Assembly: GCA_907164885.2 (NCBI GenBank)
Contig: OU015493.1
Coordinates: 55,987,802 to 56,051,801, forward strand
DNA length: 64,000 nt
Direction: 5' to 3'
DNA from: Dolomedes plantarius
Lineage: Eukaryota; Arthropoda; Arachnida; Araneae; Dolomedidae
Position numbers and translations under genes: made by a program. Every line of letters starts with the position of its first letter. Within the stretch, counting starts at the first letter, position 1. The notes below the pieces were generated by a model. It searched no databases and was not told the DNA's origin. It was given only the letters and a program-made list of their open reading frames with translations. Below are positions 23,501 to 31,064 of this stretch, one piece after another.

Positions 23501-26500
23501 AAAACCAGCAACAATCATGAATCCCTTAGAAAAACTTTCTTTCGATTCTTTGAACCATGTACTTAAATTTTTTTCTCCCCTTTTATGATAATAAATGGCT
23601 CTTTTTTTGTTGGAATCATTTAAATACACCCATGATTCATCTATTGTGACAATTGTTTTCCATTTTTCTTTGGATAAGTGTTTCTCATATAGAATTCTGC
23701 AGCGTGTCCTGCGTTCAGCGATATGATTTGGAAGAAGACGATGCACATTGCGTTTTTTCGCTTTCTTAAGATTTAAATCAACGTTTATCATTTTGTTTAC
23801 AGTGGACACCGAGCATTTTAATGATTTTGCAACTGTCCTTTGACTAGGGGGATTTTCTTTTAACATTAAACAACCTACCTTTGCAATAGTCGAAGATGTC
23901 CGTTTTTTTCTTGGATACTTGTTTGGAATTTTTGTCCCACTTGAGGCTCCAATTTGACATTTTTTTCCTTTCTTGTTGACGATATTACCTATCGACGCTT
24001 TAGGTATCACAAAACCATGACTCTCACATCGTTTTTGGATAACGGAGTATGCATATTTCTCTTCGGAAAGAGCATAAATGTAGCCTTCGAACCACTGCTT
24101 TGTTAAAAACGCCATTTTGAATAAAAACAAAACTTTCAAGCCGTAGACGATAATTTTGACTTTTAAAAACATAGTACAATTGCAATTATTTCTTTTGCAG
24201 CAAACGATTTTTATTACCGCTTACCAAAATCGTCTAAAAAATGTGCGAACAGCCACTGTATAAGTAATAAACCCATTTATACTACTTTTCTTTTTATTTC
24301 TATGTACCTACTTATAAAATAAAATAATCAAAATTTTATTTATATTTCTTTTTTTCATTATTATTTTTCAAAGCATAATCATTGTAATAACATTAGAAGG
24401 TTGGTAACGTACTGTTGAATAAAAAATATGTCTATTATGTAAATAATGATCATCGGCGATACAAAAACCATTGGTTGTGCTCGCCATGCTCTCTGAAAAC
24501 TTCCGATGTGCTCTCGACCACGGGAAGCTTGAGAACCACTGGATTAGAGAATAAAACCCTAGAGTGATGAATGTCATTCTTAAAAGCGTATGATTAAAAG
24601 CCCTCAAAATATTACTTCATACACACGATTCATTTAATATTGCACCATCTTTACAAAATTAGTGTCCAAGACACAAAAGGAAGCTGTATCACTTCGTCCC
24701 ACCCCCTTTTGGCTCTATTATGACATCGTAGAGTCAGCCTCTTCCTACTAACTTTCTAATGCCTTTTTAAGAAGTTCCGAGTGTTGATTGCAGTGCTTTG
24801 ACTCTCGTTATTCGTTGTTTGACGATTTCTCTGTTTTTTTTGTTTTTGTAGGGGTATTACGTGGGTCCTGTCGTGTTGACGGGACTGTCCGACGACAGTC
24901 GCTGCGTACAGGAAGAAATCTTCGGTCCAGTCACGTGTGTCTTGCCTTTCGAAGGGGAGGAGAAAATTGTGCAAAGGGCGAACGCGGTTCGGTATGGCCT
25001 TAGCGCCTGCATTTGGTCCAGGGACGTGGGACGCATCCATGCCATAGCACCAAGACTTGAGGTGAGTCCAGGATTTGAGAGAAATAATTGTGTTGTTTTG
25101 CGTGCTTTGGAGAATTTATGCCGAATCAAGGATAGATTTATTAATCATAGTATTCCCACCATACGGAAAGTAGTTTGGCATTTGGCCAAGAACAGATGCG
25201 TCTGCACAATCTAAGTGCAGGACGGTACGGTTCTACCACCATTATTAGTGAAAACTGGTACTTTACGAAGGTGTCTGCATTTAAAAGGGAAGAAATGTAA
25301 GCTCGTGGGAGTTTAGACAGACCAGTGGCAAGGTTGTCAAAAATACATTTTTTAAGCCACAGTTGTCCTTGTTCTAGGTTTGTAGAGTAATGAAAGATCT
25401 ACTGTGGCTGTGTAATACCACCCATGACGTTAGCTGACCATCGTCTCAGATTCTCGATCTCAGATCATGCGTAACGTGACATTTTCCCCTATGTTATGAA
25501 ATGAACATTGATTTTCTGCATCAAACAGTACCAGTTAGTGGTAAGACTCAAACCCTTGGTCCTAGCGTTTTTGAACAGTGAATAACCAGACAAGTGGGAT
25601 TGTCTTTTCTTATTCATTTTAGTTTACTTTAGTATAAAGAAAAAATAGCGAGGAAAGTAAGTATTCGAAGGAGTCTAGAGACCGAGACCCAATGATCTCA
25701 TAGCCCCCCCTTTTTTTTTTATTGACAGGCCTTCAAACACTAGTTCTCGTTGCAATAACCCGAAATTCCGATTGATCGCATTATGGAATTAACATAAATA
25801 AGTCTACTCTACGCCCACATTAAATAAAACTATCAAACAAATAGATTTTAAATTATGAACATTGTTTTGTGATTCCGAAAAAGATGAATCTAGCATAAGA
25901 GCAGAGTCGGTCCCAAAGGTGAGGCGGCGAAGCGACCGCCTCAGTCGCCAAATTAAAACAGGTGCCAAAATGAGACAATAATACGAAATTTTTAACGAAT
26001 ACCAAAAAAATATTAATATTTTAATCTCATGTATGACGAAATTCGTAAAATTATACAAATATAAGCGAATATTCAATTCGGGCTATTTTTTATAAACTGC
26101 TGAATTTGAGATCATGAGAAATAAATTTTGAATGTGTTAGTAGAATTTTTACAGCTATATTCAAACGTTGCTGTAGCTGTAAAATTTCTACTAACACTAC
26201 CTGAAACTGTAGCAGCAGCTGAACGCAATTTTTCTCAATGAAAGTTTTAGAGAATTATCTACGAAAAACAATCCAAAGGCGATTAAAAGATCTCGCAATA
26301 GTTTCTATAGAAATGGCACTATCTAGAACAATTAATTATAGAGCTGCAATAGAACCATTTGCTGCCATAGAGGTTCGAAGAATGATTTAGCAATTATTTT
26401 TATTACAGAATAAATTATATTCAAATTTATTTACTTTTTTTCCAATAAATAAAACTCTTTAATGAATACATATTGTTTCCAAAGTAATCGTTATTCTTAA

Positions 26501-27502
26501 AGTAGACTATATCTAATAGAGATACGTTCATTACTTAGAGGCTTTCCAAACATTTAAAAAGGCACAGTTTTTAAAACTTGCCTCAGGCACCACGATGGAT
26601 CTGCAAAAGAGTGTCAAGAAATCAATTTCCATGAAGATCAGATTGTCGTAAAGATAAAAAGTTTTCCAACAAGAGGGATTTAAATTATTTTCTATACTTT
26701 TTAAGGTACAAATAAACGCACTTTTAAGGTGCATACTTTATAAGGGGCAAAATATTTATAACTATTTTTCTCTTTCCTTTAGCTCCTAATGCATTTGTTC
26801 ATCACGATTTCATTCAACCTTTAGAAAAACTCGCGTTTGGAGGCGAGACTATTCCGCAAAATTAAGTATAAATCTTCAAAAATACAAGCAACGTACATGA
26901 GGGGGGGGGGGGATAATAGCGAGCCATATTTGATCTAGTTAAGGCTTTGTACCTCTTAAACCGTACAATAGCGAAGCCAGGGGCGTAACTAGGCTGGGGC
27001 AACCGGAGCAATGCCCCGGGGCCTCTGAGGTAAAGGGGCCCCAAGACAGAGGATAAAAAATGAAGTCGTAATATTTCAGGGGTCCAATTTGCGTCCGTAT
27101 CCCGGGGTCCCTAAATACCTAGTTCCGCCCCTGGGCAAGGCGCTAATGATATTAATAAACAGGGCGTACTCAATTCTTGGCGTCACGTTTACAGTATTTG
27201 ATTTTATTTGGTATGGCGTTTCAAAAACTTTCTTCTATAGACAGGCAGAATAAATTTCTAGAAAGCAGTATCTCCATAGCGACGACGTACGTCTTTAGAA
27301 CAGACTTAAAAGTTTTGTTTTCTCTCGACAGGTAGGAACAGTCTGGTGCAACTGCTGGCTGATTCGCAACCTGCACATGCCGTTCGGGGGCCAAAAAATG
27401 TCCGGTATAGGTCATGAAGGAACTGAGGACTCGCGTGAGTTTTACACGGCTAAGAAGACCATCTGCGTGAAGTACAACTCGGACACGGTGAAGAACAAAT
27501 GA
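8179..27502 (+). CDS. ALDH8A1: 2-aminomuconic semialdehyde dehydrogenase, nine coding exons
   Basis: Whole gene: coding exons 8179-8357, 10070-10270, 11344-11555, 14091-14257, 14952-15022, 17692-17796, 20957-21131, 24852-25061 and 27332-27502. All junctions are GT-AG, the phases agree, and the 1491 coding bases give 496 residues (human ALDH8A1 has 487). The enzyme is an NAD-dependent aldehyde dehydrogenase that oxidises 2-aminomuconate semialdehyde in tryptophan breakdown; it was earlier described as a retinal dehydrogenase, and it is cytosolic. Visible landmarks are PWNLP with N155, AKPSE with K178, SFTGS, SLE with general-base E253, NQGQIC with nucleophile C287, EEIFGPV with E392, and [12 protein letters not shown] near the C-terminus. 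N155, K178, E253 and C287 fall at the same residue numbers as in the human enzyme. There is no signal peptide. The nearest alternatives are other ALDH families, but the overall match is clearly to ALDH8A1. Confidence 0.97.
8358..10069 (+). other. ALDH8A1: ALDH8A1 intron 1
   Basis: 1.7 kb. It contains a near-palindrome of 30 bp at 8680-8709 centred on cctttaaagg. Several short ORFs near 8531-8997 have no recognisable product, and no transposon ends were found. Confidence 0.6.
10070..10270 (+). CDS. ALDH8A1: ALDH8A1 coding exon 2
   Basis: Acceptor ctctcag, donor gtaagc. Residues 60-127, including [21 protein letters not shown] and [13 protein letters not shown], typical of the family. Confidence 0.96.
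10304..10343. repeat. perfect 18-bp hairpin in intron 2
   Basis: The arms tgcagttgagtttaaaaa and its exact reverse complement are separated by four bases (ctcg). It lies 33 bp past the exon 2 donor. No matching second copy was seen in the window. Confidence 0.95.
11344..11555 (+). CDS. ALDH8A1: ALDH8A1 coding exon 3
   Basis: Acceptor ttttctcag, donor gtaaga. It carries the Rossmann-fold motif [11 protein letters not shown] with N155 of the oxyanion hole, and [10 protein letters not shown] with NAD-contacting K178. Confidence 0.97.
11739..13591. mobile_element. mariner-related DDE transposon, DUF4817 type
   Basis: Ends cagagtgattccaaattcaa and, on the other side, the complement of cagggtgattccaaattcat, with TA on both flanks (11737-11738 and 13592-13593). 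The 1853-bp element lies in ALDH8A1 intron 3 and carries a broken - strand transposase. The TA target and the transposase type place it near Tc1/mariner. Confidence 0.92.
11961..13030 (-). pseudogene. broken DUF4817/DDE transposase
   Basis: The N-terminal part (12674-13030) encodes a helix-turn-helix domain with [19 protein letters not shown] and [11 protein letters not shown], as in DUF4817 proteins of arthropod genomes. The C-terminal part (11961-12371) encodes [20 protein letters not shown] and VRKLLHRRC, the end of a DDE domain. The two parts lie in different frames and the middle has no long open frame, so the gene is dead. Confidence 0.85.
13620..14090 (+). other. ALDH8A1: ALDH8A1 intron 3, remainder
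   Basis: AT-rich intron sequence after the transposon, with a pyrimidine tract before exon 4. Nothing else recognised. Confidence 0.4.
14091..14257 (+). CDS. ALDH8A1: ALDH8A1 coding exon 4
   Basis: Acceptor tatcgcag, donor gtgagt. It encodes [16 protein letters not shown] and KKVSLE; its last codon is the general-base glutamate E253. Confidence 0.97.
14510..14620. repeat. short irregular repeat of ataactgaat-like units
   Basis: Variants of the word ataactgaat occur several times within about 110 bp of intron 4, with varying spacing. Probably a degenerate minisatellite. Confidence 0.4.
14952..15022 (+). CDS. ALDH8A1: ALDH8A1 coding exon 5
   Basis: A 71-bp exon ([20 protein letters not shown]). 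Acceptor cttccag, donor gtgagt. Most ALDHs have LGGK here; the Met at 254 is a conservative change. Confidence 0.95.
15023..16186 (+). other. ALDH8A1: ALDH8A1 intron 5, 5' part
   Basis: No exon, transposon end or RNA gene recognised. A G-run lies near 15774-15781. Confidence 0.4.
16187..17051 (+). mobile_element. possible solo LTR
   Basis: About 865 bp start with tgtaacat and end with ttgtaaca. The GC content is higher than the surroundings. Late in the block a TATATAA-like motif (16873-16879), aataaatatattt (16910-16922) and a T/G-rich stretch resemble the promoter and poly(A) signal of a retrotransposon LTR. No second copy and no clear target duplication were found, so this remains tentative. 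Confidence 0.4.
17163..17211. repeat. 18-bp hairpin, 13-nt loop
   Basis: Arms cgtttctcctgcactgtc and gacagtgcaggagagacg pair at 17 of 18 positions around a 13-nt loop, in ALDH8A1 intron 5. Flanking pairing is weak. It may be the core of a small palindromic element; a small-RNA precursor is possible but unsupported. Confidence 0.7.
17692..17796 (+). CDS. ALDH8A1: ALDH8A1 coding exon 6, catalytic cysteine
   Basis: Acceptor ccctccag, donor gtaagc. It encodes [16 protein letters not shown] with the nucleophilic cysteine C287. Confidence 0.97.
17891..18791. mobile_element. hAT element, 901 bp, 8-bp TSD acttagac
   Basis: Ends caggggttctcaacc and ggttaagaacctctg, with an exact 8-bp duplication acttagac at 17883-17890 and 18792-18799. 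No intact transposase. G/C runs lie near each end. Located in ALDH8A1 intron 6. Confidence 0.95.
19181..19312. mobile_element. MITE, PIF/Harbinger-like, TAA target
   Basis: Terminal repeats of about 26 bp (left aggcctgttcacatagaatc) and TAA on both flanks. A second element with the same first 13 bases (ggcctgttcacat) lies at 59425-59608, also with TAA. The 3-bp TWA-type target suggests PIF/Harbinger; this is inference. Confidence 0.85.
19320..20180 (+). other. ALDH8A1: ALDH8A1 intron 6, middle part
   Basis: AT-rich intron without recognised elements. Confidence 0.4.
20181..20215. repeat. T35 homopolymer
   Basis: An uninterrupted run of 35 thymines in intron 6. It could be the reverse-strand tail of a retroposed sequence, but no body was identified. 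Confidence 0.95.
20378..20732. repeat. interspersed TIR repeat family R1, copy 1
   Basis: It begins caggtagtctcgtctaacga and contains ttaacgtaggattac, whose reverse complement lies at the far end (gtaatcctacgttaa). The centre has been replaced by an expanded (AT)n tract at 20461-20530. Relatives lie at 28517-28747 and 28875-28950. No ORF. Confidence 0.85.
20957..21131 (+). CDS. ALDH8A1: ALDH8A1 coding exon 7
   Basis: Acceptor ttcgcag, donor gtgagt. Residues 312-370, with [14 protein letters not shown]. Its 3' half is repeated twice in decayed form in the following intron (21417-21500 and 21824-21907). Confidence 0.95.
21132..21823. repeat. tandem intronic units between exon 7 copies
   Basis: Two related blocks (about 21180-21410 and 21600-21815) share gaaagtagtttggc, gtgcaggacg, tattagagcatattgaaact and aagggaagaaatatgagctc. 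With the exon-7 segments they form a tandem repeat of period roughly 370-410 bp. The second block carries a (ttg)n insert near 21540-21560. Confidence 0.9.
21417..21500 (+). pseudogene. decayed duplicate of ALDH8A1 exon 7 (3' half)
   Basis: It matches exon 7 from cagattgctc to the donor, including gaacaaaaac followed by gtgagtatgaatagagtcca. A TAG interrupts the frame where exon 7 encodes LQLPEE, so inclusion would truncate the enzyme. The donor site is preserved but no strong acceptor is visible in front, so it is probably skipped. Confidence 0.92.
21824..21907 (+). pseudogene. second decayed duplicate of exon 7 (3' half)
   Basis: Same segment again (agattgctcgacaagagg through gaacaaaaac), followed by gtgagtatgaatac. 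A TGA replaces the Trp codon of the exon's EEW motif. The donor is preserved. Confidence 0.92.
22958..24258. mobile_element. mariner-type transposon, DD41D spacing
   Basis: Terminal repeats of about 30 bp (left ends cagaggctgttcacacattt, right the complement of cagtggctgttcgcacattt) with TA on both sides (22956-22957 and 24259-24260). The 1301-bp element carries one long - strand transposase frame and sits inside the hAT element 22761-24541. Confidence 0.96.
23072..24172 (-). pseudogene. DD41D mariner transposase, third catalytic Asp lost
   Basis: An uninterrupted 366-codon frame; the likely start is the Met of [12 protein letters not shown] near 24115. It has N-terminal DNA-binding helices ([20 protein letters not shown]) and a DDE domain with VTIDESWVY and LHQDKASSH. 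The third acidic position lies 41 residues after the second Asp in SPDVSPMYF; relatives have Asp where this copy has Tyr (TAT, one base from GAT). The full-length frame suggests recent arrival, but the missing catalytic residue predicts an inactive enzyme. The alternative that another acid is used is unlikely. Confidence 0.88.
24852..25061 (+). CDS. ALDH8A1: ALDH8A1 coding exon 8
   Basis: Acceptor tttttgtag, donor gtgagt. It encodes [22 protein letters not shown] (E392 contacts the NAD ribose in the family) and [10 protein letters not shown]. Confidence 0.97.
25140..25375 (+). repeat. third copy of the exon-7 intronic unit, now in intron 8
   Basis: It shares cggaaagtagtttggcattt, gtgcaggacggta, aagggaagaaatgtaagctc and aaggttgtcaa with the blocks at 21180-21410 and 21600-21815. 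It stops just where those pass into the exon-7 duplicate, and no exon-like part follows. Confidence 0.85.
26134..26197. repeat. 23-bp inverted duplication at hAT fragment start
   Basis: Arms gtgttagtagaatttttaca(gct) and its near-complement are separated by 18 bp. The right arm is part of the hAT coding remnant, so the left arm is an inverted copy of it. Confidence 0.8.
26182..26390 (+). pseudogene. hAT transposase C-terminal fragment, frameshifted
   Basis: The first frame gives [16 protein letters not shown] and then a stop. After a frame change, [18 protein letters not shown] and the tail EVRRMI with a stop follow. This order (AAERNFS, then LAIVSIE) is the conserved dimerisation region of ZMYM1-like hAT proteins. 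In-frame stops show it is dead. Confidence 0.85.
26978..27133. mobile_element. short hAT MITE with GGGGCC interior
   Basis: Ends caggggcgtaactagg and cctagttccgcccctg. The interior is rich in ggggcc/ccccgg. The flanking octamers agcgaagc and ggcaaggc agree at only 5 of 8, so this copy is older than its relatives. Last intron of ALDH8A1. Confidence 0.8.
27332..27502 (+). CDS. ALDH8A1: ALDH8A1 coding exon 9 and stop
   Basis: Acceptor ctcgacag. It encodes [29 protein letters not shown] and the C-terminus [10 protein letters not shown], then TGA at 27500-27502. Confidence 0.97.
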   Translation, partial: VGTVWCNCWLIRNLHMPFGGQKMSGIGHEGTEDSREFYTAKKTICVKYNSDTVKNK

Positions 27503-27743
27503 AAGAGAAAAGAGCTATATGCATCAGCTATTTTTTTTTGCAGTTCAACCGCGCAAATATGGATAAATATGGACGTAGATCGTATTATCCTGGGCGTAAT
27601 TTTCAGAGAAAGGAAGTCATTCTACATGGCAGACGAGATGGAAATGCTTCAGGCTTTGTTCTTTGCCAAATGCTAAATGATTTCAAAAACCGGTGCCAGT
27701 CGACTGTATGAATATTTCTATGTAACTGCAGTCTATGTTATGA

Positions 27744-27749
27744 AATAAA
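27744..27749 (+). terminator. ALDH8A1: poly(A) signal of ALDH8A1
   Basis: AATAAA lies 242 bp after the stop codon. The 3' UTR would span about 27503-27770. Confidence 0.75.
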
Positions 27750-27769
27750 ACACTGATTAATACCATCAA

Positions 27770-28516
27770 AGTGAGAGAATTGGACTTGCTTAGTCGAGGA
27801 AACCGAATTTTTAAGATAATTTCGTGTTTTCCCTGTATGAAAAGGTTCACTCGAATGAAGGAGAGGCTTTTGAAACGTATGAGTAAACAAAACTATCGAT
27901 AAATATTACATCCAAAAGTAATAAATGCAACTTGCACTATCAGAGATGGGCAGAGAGAGTATTTCAATTCACTACTATAATAGTAAGAGACGTTTTCGGT
28001 GAGGTATTTTCTGAACAACGCTAAAAAGTGTTAACACGATTAATCAGGGGCCGATTAACACTTAACACGACTTACCGGATATTAAAAACTTTAATTATTT
28101 GATTGAAGGGTATGATAGCTATTTCCAGTTTTTCTCCTTACTTTATTTTTTCTACAAAATCAAAAGAATTTCCCAAAATGATGAATTCAACATTAGAGAA
28201 TATTAAAAAATTATTCCTTATTTGCTTTCGCTATATGGAAAGATGAACGCAAAAACTTTATCTTCTTAGAAATAGGTTAATAGATATATCCATTTTTTTT
28301 ATTTAATTCCTTCTCCTGTTTTTGTTCGAATAAGCAAGGATGATGAGATTCATTCTCTCATATATCTTTGCTCAGACGCTAAAATTAAAGGACCTTTCTG
28401 TGTTTTCTTAAAACACATACATTTAGATACAGTAAAATCACATAATGGAATCATAATTTCACAGATCATGGGTTTCTACCATTGTTCAACCCCCCCTTTT
28501 TTTTTTGTAAATATTT
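27770..28516. other. convergent spacer, nothing recognised
   Basis: AT-rich spacer between the two genes' 3' ends, with no gene or complete repeat. Confidence 0.4.
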
Positions 28517-28747
28517 CAGGTAGTCTCTTCTAACGAAATTACGTGGGTTATTAACGTAGGATTACTTATCGTTGCTTACCTCTTTTTTTTTTCTTTTTTT
28601 TTTTAAATTAAACGCATTTTGGTACTTTTCTGTTTAACTGTTTAGTGCTACTGGGTTTGGAGCACTGCCAAAATTAAAACTCGTGACGGACTTTGAATTT
28701 TTTCTTTCCGGAGGACTGTTATTGAGGAACGTAATCCTACGTTAAAA
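28517..28747. repeat. interspersed repeat R1, copy 2
   Basis: It starts caggtagtctcttctaacga and ends gtaatcctacgttaa, matching 20378-20732 but with a T-run instead of the (AT)n centre. Confidence 0.85.
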
Positions 28748-28874
28748 AGCTCTCCTTCATAACTATGAAGGAGTAGTAATTTACATAAAGTGGCTATCAA
28801 TACCCAATAAGAGGATAACCTTCTTTTAAAATGCAGCCGTTTTAAAACTAATCATATGCAGTGTAAAAAAATTT

Positions 28875-28950
28875 CAGGTAGTCTCTTCTAACGAAACTAC
28901 CACGGGTTATTAACGTAGGATTACTTATCGTTGCTTACCTCTTTTTTTTA
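28875..28950. repeat. interspersed repeat R1, copy 3 (left end only)
   Basis: It repeats the first 70 bp of copy 2 (caggtagtctcttctaacga through cgttgcttacctc) and stops at the T-run. The right inverted end is missing. Confidence 0.85.
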
Positions 28951-28959
28951 CAATAAAAT

Positions 28960-29567
28960 TCCTACATACGAAGAGAAGGATGAGTAATAACCCTATGCAG
29001 AATGGGTCGATGGTAAGAAAAGGAGTTATGGCAGATGTTGATATGTCCGAAAAATTCAATTTTATGTTTTAAGTTGATATGGCACACTAAAAATTAGCTC
29101 TTTAATGTGGCAAAAGCTAGTAGTGGAATTACTAAGTTATTTATAATTTGGCAAAAGTTAATGTTTTCTTTTTTTCTCAACCCACCCCAAAATTTTAGTC
29201 TCTAATTGAAAAACATATTTTTATTGAAGACCAGCCAAATGCTTGAGGTTGAATATGAGTATTAACTAAAGAATATTTGGATTGAAAAACTTAATTGAGC
29301 GATTTTATATTTCACAACAAAAGTTTCTTTTTTAATTTGCTGAAAACGTGTAAAAATGACATATCAACATCTCCCATAATGCTACAGAACTGTACTTTCC
29401 ATGCATTCGAACTGCTTTTTGTTACAATAAATTTTTCTTTTCTTTATAAAAATAAAACCAAGGGAAAAGTTTTTCTTTCAGGTATAAATATTTTTAATGA
29501 AAGAGGCATTTGCAGATTTCAAAACTGTGAAGACTGCAGAAGCCTATTTCAGAGGTTACCACATATA
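28960..29567. other. spacer, nothing recognised
   Basis: A + strand ORF of 92 codons (29295-29573) has low-complexity, AT-driven composition and no recognisable motif. Confidence 0.35.
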
Positions 29568-30529
29568 CAGTGATTTCCGCTTATAAGAATCACGTTTGTT
29601 ATTACTGTTTTTGATTCTTATAAGCAGTTGATTCTTATAGCCAAAATTTAGGCTTTTGGACAGGTACACACACACCTATATATACATATATTAGATAATT
29701 TACCATAAAATACGCTTTAATTTATGTTAATTATCTTTTATTAAAATTATTTTTTATCATTTTAAAAATACAACTTAATTTCTAGACCTATGAATAGATA
29801 CACATGATTATAGTAAGAGAAGAAAAAAATCCAATATTTGTTTCCACATACCTGCTTAACAGTTTTAACATTTCAACTAGAGGAAGGGAGCAAGAAAAAG
29901 TTTTCTATGGTAGTTTGATGTAATGAAGTTTTCAGGAGGCTGTTTATACCTCTTTCAATACTGATAGTCTCAGACAAAGATTCACCTTCTAGCTTACGTT
30001 TCGTGGTTTGATAACGTGCCGAATGTACTAATGTCACGTTTGCCTAAGTGATAGTGGACACTTCGCCGAAGATTTGTGTGTTTCAGGGTCCAGGAAGCCG
30101 CAACCAGGATGTGGGTAAAAAAGGGTCCCTATTTTTGTTTGTCAGTGGAGAAAAGTGAAATAGGACCCGGACAAGTAAAGATGCCCCATGGGTCAAGCTA
30201 ATAGGACAGTGTTGTGCTAAAGCGTTTAAGGGGAAACTATTCTGTTATGTCTAACAAAGAAAGGGATGAATTTTACGACTATATTCCATCCCGTCTTATC
30301 GATCTTTCTTTCAAAAAAAAAAAAAAAAAAAGACAGAACTTCGTGCCTTTTAAGGAGTTAAGTGGCTTTTTTGGAAAAAATGAAAGGAAAGCGAAGAGTG
30401 TAAACTGATTCTTAAAACCGGTGGTTTGATTCTTTAAAGCGAAAATTTTAACATGGAAATAATACATTTGTTTTTCTTTTCACGATATTGATTCTTATAA
30501 CCACTGATCACTATAAGCGGTGGTTACTG
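29568..30529. mobile_element. pogo/Tigger-like element, degenerate
   Basis: Ends cagtgatttccgcttata and the complement of cagtaaccaccgcttata, with TA on both sides (29566-29567 and 30530-30531). Sub-terminal gattcttata words repeat near both ends. The 962-bp interior has a + strand ORF (30214-30408) with a lysine run but no recognisable DDE motifs. Confidence 0.85.
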
Positions 30530-30858
30530 TATTTGCAAACCTCCAAATATATTAAAAATTCTTGAAATTATACTTCATATCTAACAAGGCATAGAGGAAA
30601 CTTATTATGAGAAACCTCCTATGAGAAATTATTTTGCTCGTAATACAATAAATTGTGTGGAAAGATTGAACAGCTTTGTATTTGCAAAAATATAAAGGTC
30701 TTTTATCAGTCATTTATAGCCACAAATTATCACATTTTTTTTTTGTTTCTCTTCATAGACAAGCTTAAGAAAGTTGCTTTTAAATTCCAGCAAAAGAAAA
30801 CAATATATGAAAAACGTATATGGAAAATTCAATACTAAGAAGCGAAAAAAATTAAAAA

Positions 30859-30864
30859 TTTATT
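30859..30864 (-). terminator. poly(A) signal of ephexin-like gene
   Basis: AATAAA on the - strand, about 58 bp past the stop codon at 30922-30924. Confidence 0.6.
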
Positions 30865-30921
30865 GTTTATATAACACATTTGCACAAAGCAACAGAAATA
30901 TCTTGGATTGCACAAAGAGGC

Positions 30922-31064
30922 CTACTGCTTGTGAGAAAGCATTAACAGGCGATAGCACTGTCGAAGGTTGGAAGCCCTGGCTCTGGAACAAGGAATGTCC
31001 ATTGTGTAAGAAGCTGGAAACCAGCCCTGCAAGCCATCTCGAAGTCTGCGTCCTTCATACCATC
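30922..31064 (-). CDS. Exn: ephexin coding exon 16 (SH3, second half, and C-terminus)
   Basis: Acceptor tttttcag. It completes the SH3 domain with [20 protein letters not shown] and ends [18 protein letters not shown] and TAG. The NLRxxYRLL tail is found at ephexin C-termini. It lies 5.4 kb from exon 15 across several transposons, and the longest open frame here is a different one, so ORF calling alone would miss it. Confidence 0.95.

Larger units (their letters stand above)
22761..24541. mobile_element. hAT element hosting a mariner
   Basis: Ends cagtggttctcaacc and the complement gcttgagaaccactg, with flanking octamers gattagac and gattagag (7 of 8). Without the mariner it is about 480 bp with no transposase, so non-autonomous. 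Located in ALDH8A1 intron 7. Confidence 0.9.
25899..26390 (+). mobile_element. hAT remnant, ZMYM1-like
   Basis: Near 25903 the sequence cagagtcggtcccaaaggtg followed by a GCGGCG/CCGCC palindromic patch resembles hAT ends. A degraded transposase C-terminus follows at 26182-26390. The right boundary could not be fixed. Located in ALDH8A1 intron 8. Confidence 0.65.
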
